Notes: a model not told the origin generated them from the letters alone. A DNA stretch of 37,557 nt from Acetobacteraceae bacterium (GCA_003151425.1 PLXO01000039.1:1-37557); one strand, 5' to 3'; numbered from the stretch's first letter, positions 7,893 through 15,473 are shown. Numbers and translations are program-made.

Positions 7893-8672
7893 TCAGGCGA
7901 CCACGTGCTGGCCGCCATCGACGGGAATGATGTTGCCGGTGATGCGGCGGGCGCCGTCGCTGACCAGGAACGCCGCCAGGGCGCCGACGTCTTCGATGTC
8001 CACAAGCTGGTGCTCGGGGGCCTCGGCGGCCTCGGCTTCCAGCAGTTCGTCGAAGTGGGCGATCCCGCTGGCGGCACGGGTGCTGATCGGGCCAGGCGAG
8101 ATCGCGTTGGCGCGAATCTGTTTCGGTCCCAGTTCGGTGGCGGTATAGCGGACCGCACTTTCCAACGCCGCCTTCACCGGACCCATCAGATTGTAGTTCG
8201 CGACCACCCGTCTGGAGCCATAGAAGCTGACGGTCAGCAGGCAGCCGCCGGTCGGCATCAGCGGCTCCGCCAGATGCGCCATGCGCAGGAACGAATGGCA
8301 GGACACGTCCATCGCCAAGCCGAACCCGGCCGGGCTGCAATCCACCACGCGGCCGTGCAGATCGTCGGCCGGCGCGAAAGCGATCGCATGCAGCAGAAAG
8401 TCCAGCCGTCCCCACACCGAGCGGAGCTGCTCGAACACCGCCTCGAGTTGGCCCGGCACGCGCACGTCGCACGGCAGCAATAGTTCGCAGCCGAGTGTGT
8501 CCGCGACCGGGCGGACATGCGGCAGCGCCTTGTCGTTCAGATAGGTTGCCGCGAGCGTGGCCCCCGCCGCAACGAACGCCCGCGCGCAGCCGGCGGCGAT
8601 GCTGGACTGGTTGGCAATGCCGACGACGAGACCGCGTTTGCCGTGCAGGCTGGTGGTGACGGAAGGCTGCAT
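7893..8672 (-). CDS. fabI: enoyl-ACP reductase-like short-chain dehydrogenase (FabI type)
   Basis: A 259-residue short-chain dehydrogenase of the FabI branch, which reduces trans-2-enoyl-ACP with NAD(P)H. The FabI cofactor motif GKRGLVVGIANQSSIAAGCA covers residues 11-30. The active site has Y151 and the Y160-x6-K167 pair in YNLMGPVKAALE, spaced as in E. coli FabI, followed by the usual RANAISPGPISTRAASGI. Its place 90 nt downstream of phaC, rather than among fatty-acid genes, suggests a second FabI copy working with PHA or fermentative metabolism; similar phaC-fabI-usp groupings are remembered from other alphaproteobacteria under low oxygen. Start: ATG at 8672. A 214-bp gap separates it from the slipin gene. 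The specific substrate is not proven. Confidence 0.88.
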   Translation of the reverse strand: MQPSVTTSLHGKRGLVVGIANQSSIAAGCARAFVAAGATLAATYLNDKALPHVRPVADTLGCELLLPCDVRVPGQLEAVFEQLRSVWGRLDFLLHAIAFAPADDLHGRVVDCSPAGFGLAMDVSCHSFLRMAHLAEPLMPTGGCLLTVSFYGSRRVVANYNLMGPVKAALESAVRYTATELGPKQIRANAISPGPISTRAASGIAHFDELLEAEAAEAPEHQLVDIEDVGALAAFLVSDGARRITGNIIPVDGGQHVVA

Positions 8673-8762
8673 GATGCTGGCTCCTGTCGGGCGGCGAGGC
8701 GGGCGAACCGGGCGACTTGCATTTCGCGCGAGACGCTGGTGCGCCGCCTTCCGTGATGCTGC

Positions 8763-10526
8763 TTATCGCGCGAGCACGTAGCTGCCCGGGGCGTCGCCCA
8801 GCGGCTCAAAGCCGGGCGCGCCCATCGCTGGCGGAGCGACCCGCGGACCGGCGTGGCGGTCGAGCCAAGCGCCCCACGCCGGCCACCAGGACCCGTCCTG
8901 CGGCACCGTGTCGCGTTCCCATTCGTCCGGCCCGCGCGTGTGGCCGCCGGCGTCGCGCACGCGCAGACGGAAGTGCCGGCGCGGATGGCCGGGTTCGCTG
9001 ACGATGCCCGCGTTGTGCCCACCGGAGGTCAGCACGAAGGTCAGCTCGCCGTCGTTCAGCAGGTGCAGCTTGAACACCGAGTGCCACGGCGCGATGTGGT
9101 CGCGCTCGGTCCCCACGACGAACATCGGCAGCTTCATGTCATCCAGCGCCAGCGTGCGCCCGGCGACCTGGAAGCGCCCCTCCGCGAGATCATTGTTCAG
9201 GAACAGGCCGCGCAGATACTCGATGTGCATGCGCGCCGGCAGCCGTGTGCCGTCGGCATTCCAGGCCATCAGGTCGAATGGCTTGTCGTGTTCGCCGAGC
9301 AGGTAGTCGCGGATCGCGTGGTGCCAGATCAGGTCGTTGGATTGCAGCATCTGGAACGCGCCGCCCATCTGCGCGCTGTCCAGATATCCCTGGGTCTGCA
9401 TCATGTCGTTGAGGAAATCGAGCTGGTCAGTGGTGATGAACAGTTGCAACTCCCCGGCCTCGGTGAAATCGGTCTGCGCGGCAAACAGCGACAGACTGGC
9501 GAGCCGGTCGTCGTTGTCGCGCGCCATGGCGGCGGCGGCGATGGTGAGCAATGTGCCGCCGAGGCAGTAGCCGGTGGCGTGGATCTTCGCCGGCCCGCAG
9601 ATCGCCTGCACCGCCTCGATCGCCGCCATGACGCCCTGCGTGCGGTAATCATCGAGCGACGTATCGCGCATCTCCGCGCCGGGATTGCGCCAGGAGATCA
9701 TGAACACGGTATGTCCCTGGGCGACCAGCCAACGGACCAGCGAGTTGTTCGGCGACAGATCCAGAATGTAGTATTTCATGATCCACGCCGGCACGATCAG
9801 CACCGGCAGCGCGGCCGCCTTCGGGGTGGTCGGCGCGTACTGGATCAGCTCGATCAGCGCGTTGCGGAACACCACCTTGCCCGGCGTGACGGCGAGGTTG
9901 CCGCCGACGGTGAAGCCGCTGCTGGCCGCGCCGCCATGCGAAGCCGCCTGGTCGTGCAGGAGGTTGCTCAGCCCGGTCACGAGGTTGCGCCCACCGGTGG
10001 CGCGCGTCGCCTCGATCACCTCCGGGTTGAGCCAGGGAACGTTGGACGGTGAGATCAGATCGAGAAATTGCCGCACGGTGAAAGCGACGAGGCGCTGATT
10101 GGGCTTGTCGACGCCGCCGGGGGAGAGCACGACCTTGTCCCACCATTCCTCGCCGAGCAGCACTGCCTGAACCAGCAGGTCGTACGGGCGCTGCTGCCAT
10201 GCCGGATGGGCGAAGCGCTGGTCGCCCGGCCGCGGCGCGATGGGGTTTTCCATGCCCAATGCCGTTTGTGCGAGGCGCTGCCATTGCGCCAGCGCGGCCT
10301 GCCCGAGCGCCGCCGTCTGGAATGGCGCGTTCGCCATGTGGGCGGCCCAGTCGCGCAGCGCGAGAGCGACGGTGCTAGGCGAGCGGCCGCCGGTGAAGCG
10401 GCTCTGCCAGGCGTGCAGCATGCGATCGAGGTCGGCTGGCGTGGCTACGTGCGGCGGCGTCGCCGGTAGCGGCTGAACATCCTGGGGCAGCACGGGCGAG
10501 GGAAGCTGGGGGGACATATCCGGCAT
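8763..10526 (-). CDS. phaC: class I poly(3-hydroxyalkanoate) synthase
   Basis: Polymerises (R)-3-hydroxyacyl-CoA into polyhydroxyalkanoate granules in the cytoplasm. The alpha/beta-hydrolase core has the PHA synthase lipase-like box G-Y-C-L-G-G with nucleophile C321, close to C319 of the Cupriavidus enzyme. The catalytic Asp (GTERDHIAPWHS) and His (SGGHNAG) follow at the expected distances. The N-terminal region has the PhaC_N pattern NVPWLNPEV. With the ATG at 10526 (AAGGAC ribosome-binding site) the protein is 587 residues, the usual class I size. An in-frame ATG at 10649 has a stronger GGAGG site and lies at the same distance from the promoter as the DUF1127 start, giving 628 residues; it remains a real alternative. 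First gene of the storage/stress string, under a promoter with a PhaR-like operator. Confidence 0.93.
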   Translation of the reverse strand: MPDMSPQLPSPVLPQDVQPLPATPPHVATPADLDRMLHAWQSRFTGGRSPSTVALALRDWAAHMANAPFQTAALGQAALAQWQRLAQTALGMENPIAPRPGDQRFAHPAWQQRPYDLLVQAVLLGEEWWDKVVLSPGGVDKPNQRLVAFTVRQFLDLISPSNVPWLNPEVIEATRATGGRNLVTGLSNLLHDQAASHGGAASSGFTVGGNLAVTPGKVVFRNALIELIQYAPTTPKAAALPVLIVPAWIMKYYILDLSPNNSLVRWLVAQGHTVFMISWRNPGAEMRDTSLDDYRTQGVMAAIEAVQAICGPAKIHATGYCLGGTLLTIAAAAMARDNDDRLASLSLFAAQTDFTEAGELQLFITTDQLDFLNDMMQTQGYLDSAQMGGAFQMLQSNDLIWHHAIRDYLLGEHDKPFDLMAWNADGTRLPARMHIEYLRGLFLNNDLAEGRFQVAGRTLALDDMKLPMFVVGTERDHIAPWHSVFKLHLLNDGELTFVLTSGGHNAGIVSEPGHPRRHFRLRVRDAGGHTRGPDEWERDTVPQDGSWWPAWGAWLDRHAGPRVAPPAMGAPGFEPLGDAPGSYVLAR

Positions 10527-10668
10527 GGCGGGACGTCCTTCGGATGGGGGCTGGCGGATGGGGGCTGGACAGGGTTCGCCAGGATTCGGGACGGACTTGC
10601 CGGTGGCGATCCGGCGGGTCCCGCTGCGCTTCGCGCCGTGCCGAACCATGGCAGCGCCTCCGCTACAA

Positions 10669-10716
10669 TGCAGCAATTGCTGCGCTGCAACATAGGGCGC
10701 GATGAGCGGGAGTCAA
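10669..10716 (-). promoter_or_regulatory. phaC promoter with PhaR-like operator
   Basis: Read on the minus strand: TTGACT (10711-10716), 16-bp spacer, TATGTT (10689-10694), fused to the inverted repeat TTGCAGCGCAGCAA and then the palindrome GCAGCAATTGCTGC. PhaR repressors of alphaproteobacteria bind CTGC-N3/4-GCAG; here CTGC-GCT-GCA(A) is a near match lying over the -10/+1 region, as expected for repression. The same layout precedes the DUF1127 gene. The assignment to PhaR is inference; phaR is not in the window. Confidence 0.65.
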
Positions 10717-10730
10717 GGGCGGTCGCCCGA

Positions 10731-10757
10731 TGCCCCCCAGGCGCCAACGGGGGGAAC
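10731..10757 (-). terminator. possible terminator hairpin after the DUF1127 gene
   Basis: The C6/G6 inverted repeat (CCCCCC...GGGGGG) around a GGCGCC core lies between the DUF1127 stop and the phaC promoter. There is no U-tract, so termination is only suggested by position. Confidence 0.35.
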
Positions 10758-10804
10758 TGTCGTGCACCTCACCCGCACTTTGGGGCGAGACGGAGGGGTT
10801 TCCT

Positions 10805-11026
10805 CTAGTCCCGCCGGTAGGTGCCGTTGTGAATGGACATGAAGTCCGACCGGCTCAGGCCGAGATCGCGCAGGTCGCGCTCCTCGAGCGAAAACAACTC
10901 GCGGAGCTCCCGTGAGCGGCGGCGATGCGCCTGCCAGAACGCGGCCATGCGCCCGAACCGGGCAACCAGCCCGGGAAGCGGATTGAATCGGCTGAAACCT
11001 GACGCTGAGTGGACGACGGTGGCCAT
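10805..11026 (-). CDS. DUF1127 small basic protein
   Basis: A 73-residue protein with the DUF1127 core in its C-terminal half: a basic HRRRSRELRELFSLEERDLRDLGLSRSD helix-turn-helix pattern, where the family shows R-x-x-R-x-L-x-x-L-x-D-x-x-L-x-D-I-G-L. Short DUF1127 proteins in other alphaproteobacteria have been linked to RNA turnover and phosphate or carbon metabolism. Start: ATG at 11026 behind a near-consensus AGGAGG site; the weaker upstream TTG extension is rejected. Its promoter, operator and ribosome-binding region are nearly the same as those upstream of phaC, so it is probably co-regulated with polyhydroxyalkanoate synthesis. The function here is unproven. Confidence 0.88.
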   Translation of the reverse strand: MATVVHSASGFSRFNPLPGLVARFGRMAAFWQAHRRRSRELRELFSLEERDLRDLGLSRSDFMSIHNGTYRRD

Positions 11027-11042
11027 GGCGGCGCCTCCTGGT

Positions 11043-11097
11043 GCAGTGCAGCAATTGCTGCGCCGCAGCATAAGGCGGCCGCCAGGGGATACGTCAA
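11043..11097 (-). promoter_or_regulatory. DUF1127 promoter with perfect PhaR-type operator
   Basis: On the minus strand, TTGACG (11092-11097) and TATGCT (11067-11072) with a 19-bp spacer, followed at once by TGCTGCG-G-CGCAGCA, a perfect inverted repeat containing CTGC-N3-GCAG, the consensus reported for PhaR. The palindrome GCAGCAATTGCTGC follows, as at phaC, then the AGGAGG site. Basis: motif visible; regulator inferred. Confidence 0.68.
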
Positions 11098-11119
11098 GGG
11101 TCCTGACCGATTCGTGTGG

Positions 11120-12217
11120 TCACGCCGGCGTGAGGTTGAGCAGGATGCGCAGCGCGTTGTCGCGTTCGATGGCGCGCAGTGTGGGGCCGTCGAACGCCTT
11201 GGCGAGGCCGGCGACGTGTTCCGCGGCGGTGCGGTACGGATAGTCGGTGCCGAACACGATCTGCGAGGTTGGCACCAGGTCCGCGAGGGCGCGGATCGTC
11301 ACCGCGTTGGCGACCTGCGCGGTATCGTAATAGAAGCGGCGCAGTTCGTGGTCGACCGTTTCGCGGCTGATCTTGCCTTTGTAGGGTGGCGTGTTGACCA
11401 TCTGGATCTCGAAGCGCTCGGCCACCGCGGTCAGCACGCCGCCGCCGTGCGAGAAGATGAAAGTAATGTCCTGGTAGCGCTGGGAGGCGCCGCTGAAGAT
11501 CAGGTTGGCAATGGTCCGCGTGGTGTCCGCGCCGTATTCGACCACCGTTTCCGGCAACCCCGGCACCAGGCTCACGCAACAATTGGCGCCGGTCGGGTGG
11601 GTGTAGACGGTCGCCTTGCGGCGGTTGAGCTCGTCGAACACGGGCGCGAAGTCCGGGTGGCCGAGCCATTTGTCGCCGTAGCTGGTCATCATGCCGATGC
11701 CGTTGGCCTTGAGCACATCCAGCGCGTAGCCGATCGCCTTCAGGCTTTCATCGACGTGCGGCATCGGCAGCAACGCGAACATGCCGAAGCGGCCGGGATG
11801 ATCGATCGTCAGGCGCTTGGCATAGTCGTTCGAATCGCGTGCGATACGGACCGCGTCGGCTTTTGGCAGGAAGTTCACCTGGGGCGTGGTCGGCGAGGTG
11901 ATGGCGGTGGCCACGCCGGCCTGGTCCATGTCCTCGATCGAGCGCTGCGGCGTCCAAACCAGCATCGGTGGCGTATCGAGTTTCGCCGATTTGAGCGCGG
12001 CGAGCCAGGTGGACGGCACGATGTGGTGGTGCACGTCGATGCGGCGCGGCTTGGGCTGCGCGCCGGTGGGGCCGGCGAGCGCAGGTGTGGCGAGGGTGGG
12101 GGCGAGGCCGGCGGCGGCGAGCGCGACGGCGCCGGCCATGAAGCCGCGGCGGCCGATCGGGGCGGACGTGCCAGACTGCGACAGCGATGTGGGTGGGCAG
12201 CAGAAGCAGCGTATCAT
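11120..12217 (-). CDS. Tat-exported amidohydrolase-2 / ACMSD-like metal enzyme
   Basis: A 365-residue TIM-barrel amidohydrolase. The N-terminus has a twin-arginine signal, GRRGFMAGAVALAAAG (from 22), so export as a folded metalloprotein is likely. The metal site starts with DVHHHIVP (61-68); later ligands fit THPTGANCC, FIFSHGGGVL and the closing FGTDYPYR aspartate. This is the amidohydrolase_2 layout shared by ACMSD, 6-methylsalicylate and gamma-resorcylate decarboxylases, so a decarboxylase or hydrolase acting on an aromatic or small carboxylic acid is possible; the substrate is unknown. The ATG at 12217 overlaps the stop of the upstream binding-protein gene (ATGA), so the two are translationally coupled and may act on the same periplasmic compound. 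Confidence 0.85.
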   Translation of the reverse strand: MIRCFCCPPTSLSQSGTSAPIGRRGFMAGAVALAAAGLAPTLATPALAGPTGAQPKPRRIDVHHHIVPSTWLAALKSAKLDTPPMLVWTPQRSIEDMDQAGVATAITSPTTPQVNFLPKADAVRIARDSNDYAKRLTIDHPGRFGMFALLPMPHVDESLKAIGYALDVLKANGIGMMTSYGDKWLGHPDFAPVFDELNRRKATVYTHPTGANCCVSLVPGLPETVVEYGADTTRTIANLIFSGASQRYQDITFIFSHGGGVLTAVAERFEIQMVNTPPYKGKISRETVDHELRRFYYDTAQVANAVTIRALADLVPTSQIVFGTDYPYRTAAEHVAGLAKAFDGPTLRAIERDNALRILLNLTPA

Positions 12218-13497
12218 GGTGCGGCGCTTTCATACGGATAGATGAGATCACCGGATTTGTAGGCGGCCGGCAGCAGAACGATCTCGGTTGCCGGGTCCTT
12301 GAACTGGGCAAGGTCGTGGCCGGTGATGCCACGGAACTGCGTCCAGATGATCCGCGGCGCGGTCCACTCGCCCTCGTTGCCGAACGCGATATCACCGACC
12401 ACGGTCTTGAAGCTGTTGGCGTGGATGTAGTCGGCGAGCCTGGCGTCATCGAGGCTGCCGGTGGCGGTGACCGCCTGTTGCAGCACCTGCAGCCTGGCAT
12501 AGGCAAACGGCGGCAGGAACCAGCCGAGCGGATCGACCCCCTCGGCCGGCGCGCGAGCCTGGTAGCGGGCCAAAAGATCCATCACGCCGGGAAACCGCAG
12601 TGCCGGCGACGGCACCCAGTTCTCGTTCACCACCACGCCGTTGAGCAGCGGCCCGAGCTGGGTCTTCAGCGCGGTGGTTTGCAGGCCCACAAGGTTGCCG
12701 CCGAACAGCCGCACAGTCAGGCCGACCTCGTGCACTGCGCGCAGGATGCCGGCGGTGTCGGCGGGGTAGGAGGCGACATAGACAAGGTCGGGATTGCTGG
12801 CGCGGACGGCGCGCACGATCGGCGTGTAGTCGGCCGTGGTGGGCGGGTAGGTGCCGTCATAGACGATGCGCAGCCCGGCCGCGCGGGCGTTGTCGCGGGC
12901 GCCGCTGGAGGCGTTGCGTGAGAACTCGGCATCGGCGGCGACGATTGCGATGGTGCGCGGCTTCGGCGATTCTGATATTGCAAGGTCGAAATAACCCTGC
13001 GAGAAGGCGTGCATCGGATCCGGGCCGGTGGGCAGCATGGCGAAGGAGCGCTGGTAGTGGAACTCATGGTTCACCGCGAGGCAGAACACGCTGATGAACA
13101 GCTTGTCGTGCGCCATGGCGACCGGCATCGCCGGCGCGGTCATGTTGGTGGCGTAAGGGGAAACCACCAGATCGACGTGATCGACGTCGAGCAGCTTGGT
13201 GTAGATGCCGGGTACGTTGGCCGGGTTTGACTGGTTGTCGTAGTAGATAAGCTTGACCTGGCGGCCGAGCAGACCGCCTTTGGCGTTGATGTCCTCCGCC
13301 CAGATCTGTTCGGCGAGCAGGCCGGTTTTGCCGACGACGGCGAGGCTGCCGGTGAGCGCCTCGGCGAAGCCGATGGTGATGGGGTCTGCGGCGATGGCGG
13401 GTCGCGGAAGGACGCCGAGCGCGGCGGCGAGCAGCAGGACGGGCAGCAGCGCGCGCGAGACGCAGGTGATGATGCGGCGGGCGACGGTTGGTCGCAT
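12214..13497 (-). CDS. branched-chain-amino-acid-type ABC substrate-binding protein (orphan)
   Basis: A 427-residue periplasmic binding protein of the LivJ type (Peripla_BP_6). A Sec signal peptide ends near residue 37 (LPRPAIAA), followed by DPITIGFAEALTGSLAVVGKTGLLAEQIWAEDINAKGGLLGRQVKLIYYDNQSNP, the usual first lobe, and later TIAIVAADAEFSRNA and DLVYVASYPADTAGILRAV. No permease or ATPase gene lies nearby. The ATG at 13497 (GGGAG site) is preferred to an upstream frame because it starts at the signal peptide. The 4-nt overlap with the Tat amidohydrolase suggests that it captures the substrate or product of that enzyme, or has become a sensor-type binding protein. Ligand unknown; such family members often bind aromatic acids or amides instead of amino acids. 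Confidence 0.88.
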   Translation of the reverse strand: MRPTVARRIITCVSRALLPVLLLAAALGVLPRPAIAADPITIGFAEALTGSLAVVGKTGLLAEQIWAEDINAKGGLLGRQVKLIYYDNQSNPANVPGIYTKLLDVDHVDLVVSPYATNMTAPAMPVAMAHDKLFISVFCLAVNHEFHYQRSFAMLPTGPDPMHAFSQGYFDLAISESPKPRTIAIVAADAEFSRNASSGARDNARAAGLRIVYDGTYPPTTADYTPIVRAVRASNPDLVYVASYPADTAGILRAVHEVGLTVRLFGGNLVGLQTTALKTQLGPLLNGVVVNENWVPSPALRFPGVMDLLARYQARAPAEGVDPLGWFLPPFAYARLQVLQQAVTATGSLDDARLADYIHANSFKTVVGDIAFGNEGEWTAPRIIWTQFRGITGHDLAQFKDPATEIVLLPAAYKSGDLIYPYESAAP

Positions 13498-13580
13498 TGT
13501 TGTTTTCTCCCGGACGGGTGACGGGAGTCTAACCGGTCGGCCGAACGCGGGATAGCGGGCGGTATTGAACGCGGGCAGTC

Positions 13581-13601
13581 CCCCCGGGCTCGGCCCGGGG
13601 G
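13581..13601. repeat. palindromic repeat / possible terminator
   Basis: CCCCCGGGC-TCG-GCCCGGGGG is a perfect 9-bp stem followed by GTCGGCATGACG. It belongs to the alphaproteobacterial ATGCC-GGG...CCCGGCAT intergenic palindromes (compare 15451-15473). It lies after the stop at 13655 and could end that transcript. Confidence 0.55.
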
Positions 13602-13654
13602 TCGGCATGACGATATGCGCACCGCCGCAGAGTCGATCATCCCGCCGATTGGTA

Positions 13655-13987
13655 TCACATGGCCTTTTTAGCCAGCTCGATCAACGCACGTAGATAGTCT
13701 TCGGCGGTCGCCACCTGCCGGTCGAAACCGATGCGCGTGCGCAATTCGTGCGCGCGCAGCGAGAAGTCGGTGATGTTGTCGGACTCGTCGAGCCAGCCGC
13801 ACAGCGCGTGCAGTTCGCGCAGCAGCGGCGAGCCGCCCAGGCGGCGCAGATCATCGGCCAGTGCCTGGAGCTGACGCGCCGCGGCGGCGCTCGGCGCGTC
13901 GTCGGGGTCGGCGTCCACCTGGCGCAGCCGCCATTCGGCAGCAGCTTCAAGTTCGGCGACTTCGGGCGGATCGTCGGCGGCGATCAT
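13655..13987 (-). CDS. small acidic helical protein, unknown
   Basis: A 110-residue protein I do not recognise. It is acidic in the first third (DDPPEVAELEAAAEW, DADPDDAP), then alternates charged and hydrophobic residues in predicted long helices (AARQLQALADDLRRLGG, AHELRTRIGFDRQVATAEDYLRALIELAKKAM). There is no signal peptide or membrane segment. The ATG at 13987 has no clear Shine-Dalgarno but sits 35 nt downstream of the coiled-coil gene remnant, so it may be translated from that transcript. GC and codon use are like its neighbours, and no competing frame is better. Confidence 0.5.
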   Translation of the reverse strand: MIAADDPPEVAELEAAAEWRLRQVDADPDDAPSAAAARQLQALADDLRRLGGSPLLRELHALCGWLDESDNITDFSLRAHELRTRIGFDRQVATAEDYLRALIELAKKAM

Positions 13988-14021
13988 GGTGCGAGTGGTG
14001 CCGACGGGGCGGTCGGGCCGG

Positions 14022-14606
14022 TTACTTCAGCACCGCGAGGCCGGCCAGACCGCACGCGTAGGCCGCCAATAGCACCGCAAGGACGCCCCACATGTAGGCT
14101 TTGCTCGGCTTGTCGGCGAGGCCCGTCGCGATGTCGCTTTTCAGCTCGATCCGCAGACTCTCGACGTCGGCACGGGTGCCGGTCAGCTCCATCTGGGTCG
14201 CCAGATACGGCAGCGTCGCCGCCAGCATGGATTCGAGCCGGACGAAGCCCACTTCCAGCCGCTGAACCGACTCGTCGAGGCGATCGACCTTGGCATCAAG
14301 GCGATCGACTGTTGTGTCGAGGTGATCGACCTTCGTCTCTAGTGGATAAAATCTGACGTTTGAGTCCAGCCGTTTTGGCCGATTTCCGCCAGTTGGGCCG
14401 AGTTGGCGAGGTACCAAGTGTTAGATTCTATCCACTAGACGATCGACCTTCACCCCAAGCCCGGCAACGCCGGCGTTCACCTGGCGCCCGTCCACCTCGA
14501 GGCGCAAGACGCGCACTTCCAGCGACGGATCGTAAGGTCCGCCGTCGCGGTCGGCAACTTGTGTGTCGGCCAGCGCTGCAGACTCCCGGGATGGGATCCC
14601 GGAGAA
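14022..14606 (-). pseudogene. coiled-coil membrane protein gene split by a MITE-like insert
   Basis: Downstream part: heptads ETKVDHL, DTTVDRL, DAKVDRL, DESVQRL and EVGFVRL, then a linker, KSDIATGLADK and a C-terminal membrane helix (YMWGVLAVLLAAYACGLAGLAVL). Upstream of the insert the same frame reads DPSLEVRVLRLEVDGRQV and GLGVKVDRL. Removing 96 bp joins VKVDRL to ETKVDHL in perfect heptad register. With the insert, the upstream part meets TAA inside the element, and the rest could restart only at a TTG (14417) within it, giving 131 residues with a foreign N-terminus. The shape resembles DUF1640-like coiled-coil tail-anchored proteins. No ordinary start codon is seen for the upstream part before an in-frame TAG at 14607-14609, so the 5' end may also be damaged. 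Confidence 0.7.
14339..14438. mobile_element. ~96-bp MITE-like element with terminal inverted repeats and CTAG duplication
   Basis: The ends read CTAGTGGATAAAATCTGAC and, inverted, CTAGTGGATAGAATCTAAC: about 19 bp with two mismatches. The outer CTAG (14339-14342 and 14435-14438) behaves as a target duplication, since deleting one copy plus the 92-bp core restores the host coiled-coil frame exactly. The target could equally be read as TA. It encodes no transposase and is presumably mobilised in trans by an IS5- or IS630-like enzyme (inference). Confidence 0.75.
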
Positions 14607-14744
14607 CTACGCAGCACGGGCGGTTAACAAGGCGCTGATCGACCGCCGTCGGCAATAATGCCATCCGCAGACCGGTCGTCGGACCACAACGGCCGACCAC
14701 CGATTTCTGAGCCCTGACCACTCACAACTGACCACCGACGACGA

Positions 14745-15281
14745 CTATCTCGGCGACAGCACCATCACCATCTGGCGGTTTTCCATGCGCGGCATCTGCT
14801 CGACCTTGGTCACCGGGTCCATCTCGCTGCGGATACGTTCCAGCACCCGCACGCCGATTTCCTGGTGCGCCATCTCGCGACCGCGGAAGCGCAGGGTGAC
14901 CTTGACCTTGTCGCCCTCCTCGATGAACGACTTCATGGCGCGCATCTTCACCTGATAGTCGTTCTCGTCGATATTGGGGCGGACCTTGATCTCCTTGATC
15001 TCGATGACTTTCTGCTTCTTCCTGGCTTCGTTTTTCTTCTTTTGCTGCTCGTATTTGTATTTGCCGAAATCGAGGATCTTCACCACGGGCGGTTCGGCGT
15101 TGGGGCTGATCTCCAGCAGATCGAGACCGACGGAGAAGGCGCGCTGGATGGCCTCCCTTGCGGTCATCACACCCTGCATCTCGCCGTCCTGGTCGATCAG
15201 GCGCACCTGCACGGAGCGGATGTCCTCGTTCACGCGGGGCCCGTCGCGGCTTGGCTGCGCGGGCTGTGGGGGTCTTGCTAT
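14745..15281 (-). CDS. infC: translation initiation factor IF-3, probable AUA start
   Basis: IF-3 binds the 30S subunit, blocks 50S joining and checks the start codon. The sequence from [17 protein letters not shown] through [39 protein letters not shown] to the [14 protein letters not shown] and [17 protein letters not shown] blocks is typical of both IF-3 domains and the basic linker. The first ordinary start (GTG, 15233) would cut off the usual DGPRVNE leader and has no good ribosome-binding site. Sixteen codons upstream, an ATA at 15279-15281 follows AGGAG with 6-nt spacing and gives 178 residues starting [15 protein letters not shown], the normal IF-3 length. Non-AUG starts on infC allow IF-3 to repress its own synthesis, so AUA is preferred. 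It lies downstream of thrS as in many bacteria. Confidence 0.88.
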   Translation of the reverse strand: MARPPQPAQPSRDGPRVNEDIRSVQVRLIDQDGEMQGVMTAREAIQRAFSVGLDLLEISPNAEPPVVKILDFGKYKYEQQKKKNEARKKQKVIEIKEIKVRPNIDENDYQVKMRAMKSFIEEGDKVKVTLRFRGREMAHQEIGVRVLERIRSEMDPVTKVEQMPRMENRQMVMVLSPR

Positions 15282-15450
15282 GGGTCGCTCCTGTCGTTGT
15301 TGATGGGTCGGCCGCTTGCGGCGGTCGTTCGTCAGTCTGACCGATCCGGGCGGGATCGATCAAGCCGACGGTCGCTACATGACCCCGAATGGCCGCCACG
15401 CCAAGGGTTTCATGTGCACCCCCCCCCGTCATGCCCGGACCGCCCCCGTC

Positions 15451-15473
15451 ATGCCCGGACTTGATCCGGGCAT
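15451..15473. repeat. alphaproteobacterial palindromic repeat
   Basis: ATGCCCGGA-CTTGA-TCCGGGCAT is a perfect 9-bp hairpin preceded by a partial copy (GTCATGCCCGGAC at 15429-15441). This CGTCATGCCCGGACTTGATCC type is widespread between genes in alphaproteobacteria. Confidence 0.75.
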
